A stretch of DNA of 64,000 nucleotides, from the NCBI GenBank assembly GCA_965214635.1, contig OZ243964.1:744001-808000 (forward strand), read 5' to 3'. The stretch comes from Bin90 sp965214635 (GTDB lineage: Bacteria > Chloroflexota > Dehalococcoidia > Lucifugimonadales > JADFKI01). The stretch's first letter is position 1; each line of letters opens with the position of its first letter. The translations under genes and the position numbers were made by a program. This document shows, in pieces, positions 7,972 through 17,259 of the stretch. The notes beneath the pieces were generated by a model. The model was not told the DNA's origin. It saw nothing but the letters and a program-made list of their open reading frames with translations, and searched no databases.

Positions 7972-9969
7972 TTGAACAGAATAGTTGCGGGAATTATCGT
8001 AGTAGTTGTCATCGCTGCAATCGTGGTTGCAGGCGTGCTCTATTTTGTGCTGCGAGACGACGGCTCGGAGGAGGAAGCGGCAGCCGCACTACTCGCCGCT
8101 CAGCAGGCTGCTGAACCCATTGTACGCGCAGACGCCATAGTAGTGCCTATCGACAGCGTCGACCTTGCAATGCCCCGCTCCGGCGTCGTGGACGAAGTGT
8201 TGGTCAGCGAAAACGACACCGTTGAAGCCGGACAGACGCTCGTACGCATCGACGACAGCGCAGCCATCGTTACCGTCCAGCGTGCAGAGGCAAGTCTCGC
8301 TGCCGCCGCATCCGACCTAGAAACGCTGGAAGTGTCCATAGCAAAAGAGCGGGAATTGGACGACGAATCCCGCCCCGCCCGTCTGGAACAGGCGCGGCTA
8401 GCCGTCCGTGATGCGCGCGAACTGCACCTACACCTGTCTGGCGCAAACCGCCGACCCGGCGCAGCCGTCAGCGCAGAGGGCACGCTGCTCGAAGCGAACT
8501 TCGCCGACGCTATCGCAAAGGCGGACGCCGACATCCGACAAGCCGGAGAAGACCTGCTGAAAGCGCTCGGCGTAACAAGCACCGACGACATCCCAGCAAC
8601 CGGCGCGAGCATCGCCAGCAAAGCCGCCCGCGACAGCGCAATCGCCGCCGCTCGCCTGAATGTGTTCAACGCCCAAATCGCCCTGCGCGACGCCGAGGAA
8701 TTCGACAAAATCCGAAACGACGCCGAGAACGATGTTGCCAACGCTAACGCGTTGCTTCTCAACGCTATGAATCAGCAAAACATCGTGAGTCTAAAGGCAG
8801 AGGAAGACATCCGCGTGGCTCAAGAAGCCTACGACGATGCCGCCACACAATGGCAGCATGTGCATCAGCGCTACTTGGGCATCACACTCACCGAAGACGA
8901 GTTCCACATGTCGCCCGATGCGCTCTTCGACCTCTGGGGCGCCGACATCGACACGCTCTTCGACCGCAAGAACCTGACATTCGCCAACAATGTGTTGCAG
9001 GACGACCCATCTACGCGCTGGAACGAACTCAAACTCTTCGGCTGGCTCGCGCTATATCCCTTCCCAAGCATCTTGCTCACCGACTGCGAAGGCATTACGC
9101 CGCCCACAGGGGTGCTTTGCGTACGGAAGGATTACGACGACGCATGGTCGGCATTGAAAGCCGCTGAGGAAGACCTTGAGACCAAGAAAATCAGTGCGGA
9201 TAACGCCGTTAGCGCCGCAGAAGTCGCCGTCGTGAAGGCACAGCAGCACTTGGACGATGCCAATACAGCGCTCCAAAATGTGAAAGACGGAAGCGCCGAA
9301 GCCAGCGCCGCAAACGCTCATGCCACCCTTGAAGCCGCAGACGCTGCACTTCAAGAGCTGCTAGACTTCCCGGACGAAACAGAAGTCGCACGGGCACGCA
9401 CCAAACTCGCCGCCGCCAAAGCCGCACGCGATGCCCTGTTCCCAGAACCCGAGGACATCGCTGTGGCGAAGCAGCAGCTGGAAGACGCAATGCTAGAGGT
9501 CTCCAAACTAGAGCGCGGCCGCGACCCACTCGACGAAGCCCGCCGGGAAGCTCGGGTCTCCGCCGCCGAAGCCCGCATCGCCATAGCGGAGGCGAACCTT
9601 GACGCCGCCCGCATCGCACTTGCAGACTACGAACTGCTCGCCCCATTCGCCGGCACCGTCCTTGCGCTCGATGTGGACTCAGGCGAAGAGGTTGGCGCGC
9701 GGCAGAAAGTCATGGTGCTCGCCGACACATCCTCGTGGGAGCTGCGCACATCCGACCTCGACGAGCTGAGCGTGGTGCACCTGTCCGAGGGTGACGGCGT
9801 GGCGGTAACCTTCGACGCGCTGCCCGAACTCGAAATGACAGGCAGCGTCAAGCGCATCAGCCGCTTCGGAACGGACATACGCGGCTCAACCACCTATGTG
9901 GCGGAGATACTGCTCAGCGGCAGCGACCCGAACCTGCGTTGGGGCATGACAGCGTCCATCCGCCGCTAA
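7972..9969 (+). CDS. Very long HlyD-type membrane fusion (periplasmic adaptor) protein
   Basis: A 665-residue adaptor with TTG start (AAGGAG 7 bases upstream). Residues 3-27 form one transmembrane anchor. The N-half lipoyl/barrel-sandwich motif follows (SGVVDEVLVSENDTVEAGQTL, about 69-88), then long Ala/Glu-rich coiled-coil stretches (about 95-300 and 390-545), then the second lipoyl half (YELLAPFAGTVLALDVDSG) and a beta-barrel ending in GMTASIRR. Adaptors of this type link an inner-membrane pump to an outer envelope or substrate. It is about twice the usual length because of the double coiled coil and a middle insert with FDLWGADIDTLFD. No ABC or RND partner gene is adjacent. Function: transport adaptor, substrate unknown. 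Confidence 0.85.
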   Translation: MNRIVAGIIVVVVIAAIVVAGVLYFVLRDDGSEEEAAAALLAAQQAAEPIVRADAIVVPIDSVDLAMPRSGVVDEVLVSENDTVEAGQTLVRIDDSAAIVTVQRAEASLAAAASDLETLEVSIAKERELDDESRPARLEQARLAVRDARELHLHLSGANRRPGAAVSAEGTLLEANFADAIAKADADIRQAGEDLLKALGVTSTDDIPATGASIASKAARDSAIAAARLNVFNAQIALRDAEEFDKIRNDAENDVANANALLLNAMNQQNIVSLKAEEDIRVAQEAYDDAATQWQHVHQRYLGITLTEDEFHMSPDALFDLWGADIDTLFDRKNLTFANNVLQDDPSTRWNELKLFGWLALYPFPSILLTDCEGITPPTGVLCVRKDYDDAWSALKAAEEDLETKKISADNAVSAAEVAVVKAQQHLDDANTALQNVKDGSAEASAANAHATLEAADAALQELLDFPDETEVARARTKLAAAKAARDALFPEPEDIAVAKQQLEDAMLEVSKLERGRDPLDEARREARVSAAEARIAIAEANLDAARIALADYELLAPFAGTVLALDVDSGEEVGARQKVMVLADTSSWELRTSDLDELSVVHLSEGDGVAVTFDALPELEMTGSVKRISRFGTDIRGSTTYVAEILLSGSDPNLRWGMTASIRR

Positions 9970-10049
9970 CCGCGCACGGCGGGGCGTCTTATGCGCCCCA
10001 AGCGAACACGGCTAGGGGGATTCTGTGAAACATCCCCTTAGTGCGGAAG

Positions 10050-10090
10050 TACAGATACGCCCTTCGTTTGCAGCGAAGGGCGTATCTGTA
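10050..10090. terminator. 17-bp perfect hairpin, bidirectional terminator-like
   Basis: The arms 10050-10066 and 10074-10090 are perfectly complementary with a 7-base loop. It separates the plus-strand fusion-protein gene from the minus-strand tRNA-Thr. There is no clear T tract on either side, so a rho-independent function is likely but not certain. Confidence 0.5.
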
Positions 10091-10106
10091 TTCTGAGGAC
10101 TCAGTA

Positions 10107-10182
10107 TGGAGCCAACGAGTGGACTCGAACCACCGACCTGCTGTTTACGAAACAGCTGCTCTGCCGACTGAGCTACGTTGGC
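10107..10182 (-). tRNA. tRNA-Thr (anticodon CGT)
   Basis: A complete cloverleaf on the minus strand: acceptor GCCAACG/CGTTGGC, D arm GCTC-GAGC, anticodon stem GCTGT/ACAGC around loop TTCGTAA (anticodon CGT, reads ACG), T arm with TTCGAGT, discriminator T and encoded CCA. A TACAAT element (10194-10199) just upstream, in the context CATAGTACAAT, is shared with the tRNA-Arg gene. Confidence 0.96.
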
Positions 10183-10263
10183 TCACATAAGATATTGTAC
10201 TATGAAACCGCTGCCGCTGCTACTTTCTCACAGCGCCCTCGGTGTTCTGGATTTGCATTCGCA

Positions 10264-10575
10264 CTACTGCACCGAGCTGAGCGGGTTCACCGTAACGCGG
10301 CTCATCGTTACATCGCCCGTGTTGCGAAACTGGTGCTCCACATTGGGCGGAACAAGCACAGCGTCGCCCTGCTTGATGGGATACTCTTTGCCTTCCACCC
10401 ACAACACACCGGCGCCCTCGGTGATGAACGCCTGATGCTCCCAAGGGTGCGTATGTCCCGGGCTGGTGCCGCCCGGCGGGTGCTGCACATATAGCATCAC
10501 ATAGTTCGGAGCGCCGTCATCCGGTCCCAGTATCGGGTTGCTCAACCCTTCATAGCCCTTGATTACAGGTTCCAC
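10264..10575 (-). CDS. Small cupin-domain protein
   Basis: A single-domain cupin of about 103 residues. Motif 1 is PGHTHPWEHQAFITEGAG (two His and a Glu as metal ligands) and motif 2 is GDAVLVPPNVEHQFRN (third His). The metal-binding fold is clear but cupins range from isomerases to dioxygenases, so no reaction is assigned. I favour the GTG at 10575 as start: AGGAGG precedes it by 6 bases, whereas the upstream ATG at 10602 would place that ribosome site inside the gene. The next gene on the same strand, upstream, is a 2-hydroxyacid dehydrogenase. Confidence 0.85.
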   Translation of the reverse strand: MEPVIKGYEGLSNPILGPDDGAPNYVMLYVQHPPGGTSPGHTHPWEHQAFITEGAGVLWVEGKEYPIKQGDAVLVPPNVEHQFRNTGDVTMSRVTVNPLSSVQ

Positions 10576-10736
10576 CACTTGCCTCCTTAATCCATTATTC
10601 ATTGGTAATCAGTTTCCGTCGTCTGCGCTCTCAGCACTAGCAGGCGAGGTGTTTGGGTCAATGTCATATATGAATGTACCAATATATGTGCGACGGCGAT
10701 AATTCTCTGCAACTGACCGTTCACCACGCACAAAAC

Positions 10737-11705
10737 CTACTGTTCCGCTATCGCGAGAGGCGCTTCGCCGTTCCACACACGGTGCATGTTCGCATAGGCA
10801 AATTCTGCGCGCCGAAACCATGTGTTCCAAGTGGTGCCTGCTATGTGGGGCGTTACCACCACATTGTCCATCTGCAGCAGCGGGTTGTCTGGATCCACCG
10901 GCTCTTGCTCGAACACATCAAGCCCTGCGCCCGCTATCCGCCCGGATTGCAGCGCATCTATCAGCGCCGCTTCGTCCACGACAGGGCCGCGGCTGGTGTT
11001 TATCAGCACGGCAGTCGGCTTCATCAACGCAAACTGCTCTCGCCCAACGATGTGATGCGTCTGCAGCGTCAACGGCGTGTGGCAGGTTACAATGTCAGAG
11101 GTGCGAAACAGCTCGTCCAACGATACGCCGCGAGCACCCAACGCCGCTTCCTCTTGGGCCGGCAGCGGATACAGGTCGTAGTACTGCACATTGGCGTCGA
11201 AGCCTTGTACGCGCCGCGCCACTTTTCGCCCGATGTTGCCAATACCCAGCACGCCCACGAGCTTGTCCGCCATCTCAAATGTGTTCGTTCCCGTAATGGG
11301 CGCACTCCATCGTCCCGCTCGCGTCGCCGGGTCTGTGAGCATCTGCTGCTTGTAGAGCGCAAGCATCAGCAGGACGGCATGGTCTGCCACTGCCCACGAG
11401 TTTGCCCCGCCGTTATTGGCGCACGGCACTTCCAGATCGCGCATCAGCTGCAAGTTCATGCTGTCGTAGCCAGCGGCGAGCAGCTGCACGAGGCGCGCCT
11501 TGCCCGCCGCACGCAGAGCGTCGTCCGGCAGCGGTGCGCGATACACCATAATGAAGTCCGCGTCAGCCGCAAGAGCACACTGCCTCTCCAACGGCTCGTC
11601 GCGGTGTATCACCTCCGTCGTCCATCCACTCGGAGTGTACTCCGTGATGACATCCACTATTTCCGCCGGTAGCCCATGAAAAAATGCGACATTTGCGCCC
11701 GCCAT
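10737..11705 (-). CDS. D-2-hydroxyacid dehydrogenase family protein
   Basis: NAD-dependent D-isomer-specific 2-hydroxyacid dehydrogenase. The Rossmann motif is GVLGIGNIGRKVARR; active-site residues appear as Arg in NTSRGPVVDEAAL, Glu in DVFEQEPVD and His in VVVTPHIAGTTW. I choose the ATG at 11705 (AAGGA 8 bases upstream) over the ATG at 11741; the product is 322 residues, within the family range. Neighbours (cupin, RraA-like aldolase, OsmC, GarR-like) suggest a carboxylic-acid catabolic neighbourhood. Substrate not deducible. Confidence 0.88.
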   Translation of the reverse strand: MAGANVAFFHGLPAEIVDVITEYTPSGWTTEVIHRDEPLERQCALAADADFIMVYRAPLPDDALRAAGKARLVQLLAAGYDSMNLQLMRDLEVPCANNGGANSWAVADHAVLLMLALYKQQMLTDPATRAGRWSAPITGTNTFEMADKLVGVLGIGNIGRKVARRVQGFDANVQYYDLYPLPAQEEAALGARGVSLDELFRTSDIVTCHTPLTLQTHHIVGREQFALMKPTAVLINTSRGPVVDEAALIDALQSGRIAGAGLDVFEQEPVDPDNPLLQMDNVVVTPHIAGTTWNTWFRRAEFAYANMHRVWNGEAPLAIAEQ

Positions 11706-11875
11706 AACAACATCCTTATATGTGGAGGCTAGCCTATCCATCAGGCGAAACGCCGATCTCCAATGCGTGCGTCTTTTCCAATTGGCATCATCTGATACGG
11801 TTCATTCCCGGCTTTTCATACCCACCGCTAGAACCACCAAGAGACTGATGGACTGACAAACTCTACTCTACCCGT

Positions 11876-12568
11876 CTACCCGCCGTACATCTTACGAAGC
11901 TGAGCCTTGAGCTTGTCCACGCTGAAGTCAGGAGCTTGGCACAGGCTAATCATCTCACGCTCGCGGTCTTCCACCGCCTTGACTGCGGCGGGAACATCGG
12001 CGGCGATGTCGTGCGGGATGTTGATGACGCCGTGTTGGTCTCCCATGATGATGTCGCCCATCTTCACATCAAGCCCGCCTATGGTAACGGGGACGCCCAC
12101 ATCTACCAGATGTACATAGGCGTGCGACACAAGCACATCGGAGGCGAAGGCGTTGAAGCCCAGCTCGCGCATCTCATCGAGGTCTCGGACGCCGCCGTCG
12201 GTTACAGTCCCTACGCAACCGAGTGCGCCATGTATGTTCGCCTGCACCTCTCCCCAGAACGAGCCGACGACATTCGGGTAATCTATGTCCTTCAGCACAA
12301 GCACCCGCGGCTCGGGCACTTGCAGAATGGCATCCACCCAGTCCAAGCGCGACACGCTCATGTGCTCGCTCGGTGGCATCTGCGCCGATATGACGCCCGT
12401 TACCGCATAGCCAATCATGTGCCCCATATCAGGGAAGATGGACTTGATGGCGGGCAGCATGAAGCCTTGCGTGCGCGGCAGCACATCGAAAGTCTCTATG
12501 GCATTGGCAATCGAGCAGGATGGTATCTGTCGCAGCGTCTCAAGCTGCTCTGCAGTCAAGTTTGGCAC
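11876..12568 (-). CDS. RraA-like protein (oxaloacetate decarboxylase/HMG aldolase type)
   Basis: A 230-residue RraA/MenG-like protein. The core GEVQANIHGALGCVGTVTDGGVRDLDEM contains the GxxGxVTDGGVRD signature with the Arg-Asp pair that binds substrate and divalent metal. VTIGGLDVKMGDIIMGDQHGV is the second conserved block. Members are either regulators of RNase E or class II pyruvate aldolases/oxaloacetate decarboxylases. With a hydroxyacid dehydrogenase next door, the aldolase/decarboxylase role is more likely here. Confidence 0.85.
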   Translation of the reverse strand: MPNLTAEQLETLRQIPSCSIANAIETFDVLPRTQGFMLPAIKSIFPDMGHMIGYAVTGVISAQMPPSEHMSVSRLDWVDAILQVPEPRVLVLKDIDYPNVVGSFWGEVQANIHGALGCVGTVTDGGVRDLDEMRELGFNAFASDVLVSHAYVHLVDVGVPVTIGGLDVKMGDIIMGDQHGVINIPHDIAADVPAAVKAVEDREREMISLCQAPDFSVDKLKAQLRKMYGG

Positions 12569-12783
12569 AGGAAAACCTCCAATAGGCTTATAAACATCAA
12601 CGCTAGGCGCTCATCGGCGCACCGCAATGATAACACAAAGCGGCGCTAGCATACGAACAGAGGCACCCGCTCCCTGCTGCTAGAAGAGAAGGTTTCCAAG
12701 CACCGCATCGCAGCAAGCCGCAGAGCGCCCAATGGCGCAACATTCCGCAAGGTTTTAGCAAGCCCTAAGCCACTGCTCGTGCG

Positions 12784-13218
12784 CTATTCCTCCACGATGG
12801 TGTATTCGCTGCTTATCGCTGTGCGCCCGCCGATGGTCGCTCCGATGGAGCAATATCGCGTCTCCGAAAGTTCGATAGCGCGCCGCACTGCCGCATCGCT
12901 TATCCCGCGCCCTCGTATCGTGTATTCCAGCTTGACCGCAACCCATGTCCACGGCGCATCCGGCAGCTGCTCCCCGGTTACGCTGATGTCCAGCCCGCTC
13001 ACATCCTGCCGCTGCCGTCTGAGGATGTTCACCACATCGATACCACTGCATCCTGCCAGACTCGTCAGCAGCAGGTCGCCGGGCATCATGCCGTCAAATG
13101 CATCCCCTTCGCTCTGTGGTGCGTCCACCGTTACACGGTGTCCGTACGCATCACGCGAGGCGAACTTGAATCCGCTCTCCCATTCCACCTGCACGCTGCT
13201 AGTGGGCTTTTCTGCCAT
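12784..13218 (-). CDS. OsmC family protein
   Basis: About 144 residues with the two conserved cysteines of OsmC/Ohr proteins, in SLAGCSGIDVVNIL (about residue 57) and SETRYCSIGATIGG (about residue 123), and a central beta-rich sequence. The family reduces organic hydroperoxides by a thiol mechanism or has unknown roles (YhfA type). The ATG at 13218 is chosen over an in-frame TTG at 13224 because GGGAGG lies 7 bases before it. Confidence 0.88.
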   Translation of the reverse strand: MAEKPTSSVQVEWESGFKFASRDAYGHRVTVDAPQSEGDAFDGMMPGDLLLTSLAGCSGIDVVNILRRQRQDVSGLDISVTGEQLPDAPWTWVAVKLEYTIRGRGISDAAVRRAIELSETRYCSIGATIGGRTAISSEYTIVEE

Positions 13219-13305
13219 CACCAAACCTCCCCTCTACCCGATGCTTACAATCGGGCTTCGCCGCCATCTACAATATTGAGCCGACACCAGTTTTAGCAGG
13301 CGCAC

Positions 13306-13626
13306 TCACTCAGGCATCCCATTGTCAATCCAGTTCTCGATCTCTTGGATTTCAGCCTCACTGAGGAACGGCCCGCCCATCGGCATCTTGGGGATGCTGC
13401 CAAGCCCTCGCCGCAACGACACAACGAGTGCGGTGTCAGACGCCGGCACACCCGCCTCGATGAACTTCATCCCCATCGCCTCGTCATCCGCAAGCTCTTG
13501 GGGCGTCTCCCAGTAATAGCCGTGTATCCCCGGCAAACCGCGCCGCTTCTCGCGCCGTTCCCACCGCTGCATCACATCCGCTAATATCTCCCGCACCCGC
13601 TGCCAACGCACTACTTCGTCGCTCAT
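13306..13626 (-). CDS. Small hypothetical protein with cytochrome-c-like C terminus but no haem motif
   Basis: A 106-residue protein rich in charged residues in the first half (RWERREKRRG). The end, PKMPMGGPFLSEAEIQEIENWIDNGMPE in split form MPMGGPFLSEAE and IENWIDNGMPE, resembles the methionine-ligand and last-helix region of small c-type cytochromes. There is no CxxCH and no signal peptide, so it cannot bind haem c in the usual way. It sits 88 bases upstream of the osmC-like gene on the same strand. Function unknown. Confidence 0.55.
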   Translation of the reverse strand: MSDEVVRWQRVREILADVMQRWERREKRRGLPGIHGYYWETPQELADDEAMGMKFIEAGVPASDTALVVSLRRGLGSIPKMPMGGPFLSEAEIQEIENWIDNGMPE

Positions 13627-13751
13627 CGCACAGCCTCCCGCTATTTCACCCGCCTACCACGCCCACCAACCCCATCGTCCACGCAATCTTACCACGCATC
13701 CTACAAGGGGCAAACCTGCCGCTCATCTGCCGCTGACAAACCCGTCCGCAC

Positions 13752-13781
13752 TTGACCAAGCCTACATATTAGACTGATAAT
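13752..13781 (+). promoter_or_regulatory. Promoter for the GarR-like dehydrogenase
   Basis: TTGACC at 13752-13757 followed, 18 bases on, by GATAAT (13776-13781). It lies about 65 bases before the start codon. Confidence 0.45.
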
Positions 13782-13844
13782 GATAACTGGCAAACGAACA
13801 CATCTGCCGCCCACCCAGCCGGGCGCGCAGCGAAAGGAGTGAAC

Positions 13845-14732
13845 ATGGCAGACATTGGATTTATCGGGCTTGGCATTATGGGCAAGCCAATGGTCAGAAA
13901 CCTCATGGAGGCAGGCAACACAGTAACTGTGTACGACATCATCGGCACGGCTGTGGAAGAGATGGCGACCGAAGGCGCAACTCCCGCATCGTCCTCGCGC
14001 GAGGTCGCCGAAAAGAATCCCCTCATCATAACCATGGTGCCCGACTCCGCCGACGCCGAAGCCGCCATCCTTGGCCCGAACGGCGTGCTCGAGGGCGCTG
14101 CGAGCGGTTCTGTGGTCATCGACATGAGTTCCATCGCCCCTGCATCGTCACAGAAGATAGCCGCAGGCTGCGAAGCGCAGGGTGTGGACTTCCTAGACGC
14201 CCCCGTCAGCGGAGGCGAAACGGGCGCAATCGCAGGCACACTTGCCATCATGGTCGGCGGCAAGCAGGATGTGTATGACAAGTATGTGGACACTTTCGCC
14301 CCAATGGGCAGCTCCACCTACTGCGGCGACTACGGCGCAGGCAACACCACCAAACTCGCCAACCAAATCATCGTCGCAATCAACATCGCCGCAGCGGGCG
14401 AAGCGTTGGTGCTCGCAAAGAAGGCGGGGCTTGACCCCAACATCGTCTTCGAAGCCATCAAGGGCGGCTTGGCAGGCAGCACCGTTCTCAACACTAAGGG
14501 GCCTATGATGATAGAGGGCAACTTCGACCCCGGCTTCCGCATACGCCTGCACCAGAAAGACCTCAACAACGCCCTGCAGACGGCGCGTGAACTCAGCGTT
14601 CCCCTGCCATTCACCGCGCTGGCGCAGCAGATTATCGGCTCGCTGATGAACGACGGCAAGGGCGACGCCGACCACTCCGCCATTGCCAACTTCATCGAAG
14701 ATATGGCAAACACCACCATCAGCGGCAAGTAG
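13845..14732 (+). CDS. 2-hydroxy-3-oxopropionate reductase-like (GarR/3-HIBADH family)
   Basis: A beta-hydroxyacid dehydrogenase of 295 residues. The N terminus IGFIGLGIMGKPMVRNL is the NAD(P) site; DAPVSGGETGA is the substrate-binding stretch; GAGNTTKLANQ holds the catalytic Lys; FRIRLHQKDLNNAL is the C-terminal family block. It would interconvert tartronate semialdehyde and glycerate or a related hydroxyacid pair. The ATG at 13845 has AAGGAG 6 bases upstream and is preferred to the in-frame GTG at 13839. Confidence 0.9.
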   Translation: MADIGFIGLGIMGKPMVRNLMEAGNTVTVYDIIGTAVEEMATEGATPASSSREVAEKNPLIITMVPDSADAEAAILGPNGVLEGAASGSVVIDMSSIAPASSQKIAAGCEAQGVDFLDAPVSGGETGAIAGTLAIMVGGKQDVYDKYVDTFAPMGSSTYCGDYGAGNTTKLANQIIVAINIAAAGEALVLAKKAGLDPNIVFEAIKGGLAGSTVLNTKGPMMIEGNFDPGFRIRLHQKDLNNALQTARELSVPLPFTALAQQIIGSLMNDGKGDADHSAIANFIEDMANTTISGK

Positions 14733-14872
14733 AGTTTGTTCGACAAGATAGGGCGTTCTGCGGCTATGCGGATATGTTTCGCGTACAGAAAACCCGCACA
14801 GCCATAGAACGCCTGCAATATCCATTAGCATAGCGCGCCGCAGTCCCACGCACCTCACAGCAGAAGGCACAG

Positions 14873-15412
14873 ATGGTTACCGCAACCCGCCTCACATACC
14901 AAGACTATCTGAACATACCCGACGACGAGCGCTGCGAGCTTATCGGCGGAGAATGCGTCACAGCGCCAGCACCCAGCACGCCGCATCAACGCATTCAGTC
15001 CAAAGTGGGATGGCGCGCAGCCGGGTTCGTAGAAGAACACGACTTGGGTATGGTCTTCTTCGCCCCCACCGATGTGGTGCTGTCCAACACCGATGTGGTG
15101 CAGCCCGACCTGCTGTTCATATCCAAAGAGCGCACTCACATCATCACCACTGCCAATATCCAAGCTGCGCCTGACCTCGTCGTAGAAATCCTGTCTCCGG
15201 CAACCGCGCGCCGCGACTGGCACCACAAGCGCCAACTCTACGCACGGCACGGCGTAAAGGAATACTGGCTTGTCGACCCATCCAATAAGATTGTTTGGCT
15301 TATGCTGCTGCGAAACGGCACGCTCGAATTAGAGACGACCTGCTATGAGGGCGACACGCTCACATCGCCCACGCTTTCAGGCTTTAGCCTCAGCGTAAAC
15401 GACATCTTCTAG
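14873..15412 (+). CDS. Uma2 family (DUF820) PD-(D/E)XK-like protein
   Basis: A 179-residue Uma2 protein: N-terminal LTYQDYLNIPDDERCELIGGE, the DVVQPDLLFISKER core, PDLVVEILSPATARRDWHHKRQLYARHGVKEYW (split: VVEILSPATARRD and KEYWLVDP), all diagnostic. The fold is that of restriction endonucleases with Asp-Glu-x-Lys residues retained (PDL, VEIL and KR positions). These genes are abundant in Chloroflexota and Cyanobacteria and their biological role is uncertain. Confidence 0.9.
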   Translation: MVTATRLTYQDYLNIPDDERCELIGGECVTAPAPSTPHQRIQSKVGWRAAGFVEEHDLGMVFFAPTDVVLSNTDVVQPDLLFISKERTHIITTANIQAAPDLVVEILSPATARRDWHHKRQLYARHGVKEYWLVDPSNKIVWLMLLRNGTLELETTCYEGDTLTSPTLSGFSLSVNDIF

Positions 15413-15447
15413 TCAGGCATCAGAGTGCAGAAAGCACGCTCACCGCT

Positions 15448-15885
15448 ATGAAAATCCTAGTACTGAACGGCCCCAATCTGAACATGCTCGGCAAGCGCGA
15501 GCAGTCCTACTATGGCGCAAAGACGCTAGCGGACATAGAGGCGCTCATAGACGAACGCGCCCAATTGCTGGATGTAGAAGCCGAGTTCTATCAGTCCAAC
15601 CACGAGGGCGCTCTTGTAGACTATCTGCAAGCCCTCACCCCCGATGTGGAGGGCATCATCATCAACGCCGGCGCAATCACACACTACGGACTGTCCTTGC
15701 GCGATGCTCTCATAGACTCACGCCTGCCCATCGTGGAGATACACCTCTCCAACATCCACGCCCGCGAGCAGTTCCGCCGCCACTCCGTCATCGCCGACAT
15801 AGCACAGGGGCAGATTGCTGGGCTAGGCTGGCAGGGCTACATCTTCGCATTTGAATACCTCGCGGCGCATCTGAAATCGCCATAA
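15448..15885 (+). CDS. aroQ: Type II 3-dehydroquinate dehydratase
   Basis: A full-length 145-residue AroQ of the shikimate pathway. Key blocks: ILVLNGPNLNMLGKRE (catalytic Asn and Arg), YYG (Tyr of the lid), QSNHEGALVDYL, IIINAGAITHYGLSLRDAL (His/Asn region), EIHLSNIHAREQFRRHS. It catalyses trans-dehydration of 3-dehydroquinate as a dodecamer. It is followed by a gene for an M24 peptidase, then efp, a gene order seen in many bacteria. Confidence 0.96.
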   Translation: MKILVLNGPNLNMLGKREQSYYGAKTLADIEALIDERAQLLDVEAEFYQSNHEGALVDYLQALTPDVEGIIINAGAITHYGLSLRDALIDSRLPIVEIHLSNIHAREQFRRHSVIADIAQGQIAGLGWQGYIFAFEYLAAHLKSP

Positions 15886-16004
15886 TACCAAGCGCCCCTG
15901 CTCTTAACCTTGCCTTTACTTTCAACCAAATTCGCACAATCTATTTGCACCTCTATGGAACAACTAGTCCACATTCCACATCAATAAAGGACAAGAGACA
16001 AGAA

Positions 16005-17135
16005 ATGAGCATCAAACTGGACAAGATCCGCCAACGCCTCGCAGAGTACGGGCAGGATAAAGACGAACAAGATGCACCGATCGACGCCATACTCATATCG
16101 TCCGCCGAAAACCGCCGCTACATGTCCGGCTTCACCGGCTCTGCGGGATACCTGCTCATATCGCAGGATGACGCCACGCTCGTAACCGACTTTCGCTATG
16201 TGGAACAAGCCGGCAATCAAGCGCCGGACTATCGCATCCACCGCACCATGCCCAAGCAGACTTGGTTCACCGACTGGACCGCCGCACACGGCATCAAGCG
16301 CATCGGCTTCGAGAGCGATCAGATGGCGTTCTCAACCTACCAAGCCTTCAAGAAACAAGCCGATGAGGCGAAAGGCAGCAACAACCCCGAACTTGTGCCC
16401 ACCGCAGGCATCGTCGAGAAACTACGCGTCTACAAAGACGCAGACGAACTCGCCCTGCTGACGAAGGCAATCGAAATTGCCGACTCCGCCATCGACGAGG
16501 TGTCCGAGCGGATATGTCCGGGCATCAGCGAGGAAGCGATTGCGTGGGAGCTGGAAAAGGCGATGCGCGAGCGCGGTGCAGAGATGATCTCGTTCGACAC
16601 CATCGTCGCAACCGGGCCCAATGGCGCACTGCCACATCACCGCGCAGGCACAAGCGTCGTCAAGCCCAACGACGCCATAGTCATCGATATGGGAGCAAAA
16701 TACGACGGCTATTGCAGCGACCTAACCCGCACCATATATATAGGCGCTGACGGCGCAGCCACGGATATGGCTGCAACCGAAGACGAAACTTTCCGCAAGA
16801 TCTACGACATCGTGCTCCAAGCCCAGCTCGTCGCCGAAGAACAGGTCGAAGCCGGAATGACCGGCAAGCAGGCAGACGCCATCGCCCGTGACATCATCAC
16901 CGACGCTGGCTACGGCGATAAATTCGGACACAGCCTCGGACACGGCGTAGGCTTAGCCGTCCACGAGTCCCCGCATGTGGGCCCCACTGCCGAAGACGAA
17001 ACCCTCGAAGACGGCATGGTGTTCACCATAGAACCCGGAATCTACATCCCCGGATGGGGTGGCGTCCGCATCGAGGACATCGTAGTGCTGGAAAACGGGC
17101 GCGCCCGCGTCATCAGCAAAGCCCGCAAGCTCTAA
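16005..17135 (+). CDS. M24 family Xaa-Pro aminopeptidase
   Basis: A metallopeptidase of 376 residues with creatinase-like N domain (SSAENRRYMSGFTGSAGYLLI) and a pita-bread catalytic domain. The five metal ligands are visible: Asp in VIDMGAKYDGYCSDLTR (two), His in GHSLGHGVGLAVHE, Glu in FTIEPGIY and Glu in GVRIEDIV. The ATG at 16005 begins MSIKLDKIRQ; the longer in-frame ATG at 15945 adds 20 unlikely residues. It trims N-terminal residues ahead of proline and often neighbours efp. Confidence 0.92.
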   Translation: MSIKLDKIRQRLAEYGQDKDEQDAPIDAILISSAENRRYMSGFTGSAGYLLISQDDATLVTDFRYVEQAGNQAPDYRIHRTMPKQTWFTDWTAAHGIKRIGFESDQMAFSTYQAFKKQADEAKGSNNPELVPTAGIVEKLRVYKDADELALLTKAIEIADSAIDEVSERICPGISEEAIAWELEKAMRERGAEMISFDTIVATGPNGALPHHRAGTSVVKPNDAIVIDMGAKYDGYCSDLTRTIYIGADGAATDMAATEDETFRKIYDIVLQAQLVAEEQVEAGMTGKQADAIARDIITDAGYGDKFGHSLGHGVGLAVHESPHVGPTAEDETLEDGMVFTIEPGIYIPGWGGVRIEDIVVLENGRARVISKARKL

Positions 17136-17259
17136 CCGCCCGCAGCGCTTTTGCAGACATCCGAACAACCGTAAATGAGCACAGGCGGTTCGCACCGTCC
17201 CGGGTTAAGGCTGGAACGCCCCATATCACAGAAACATCTTTTTGTCTGAGGAGCCTCAT

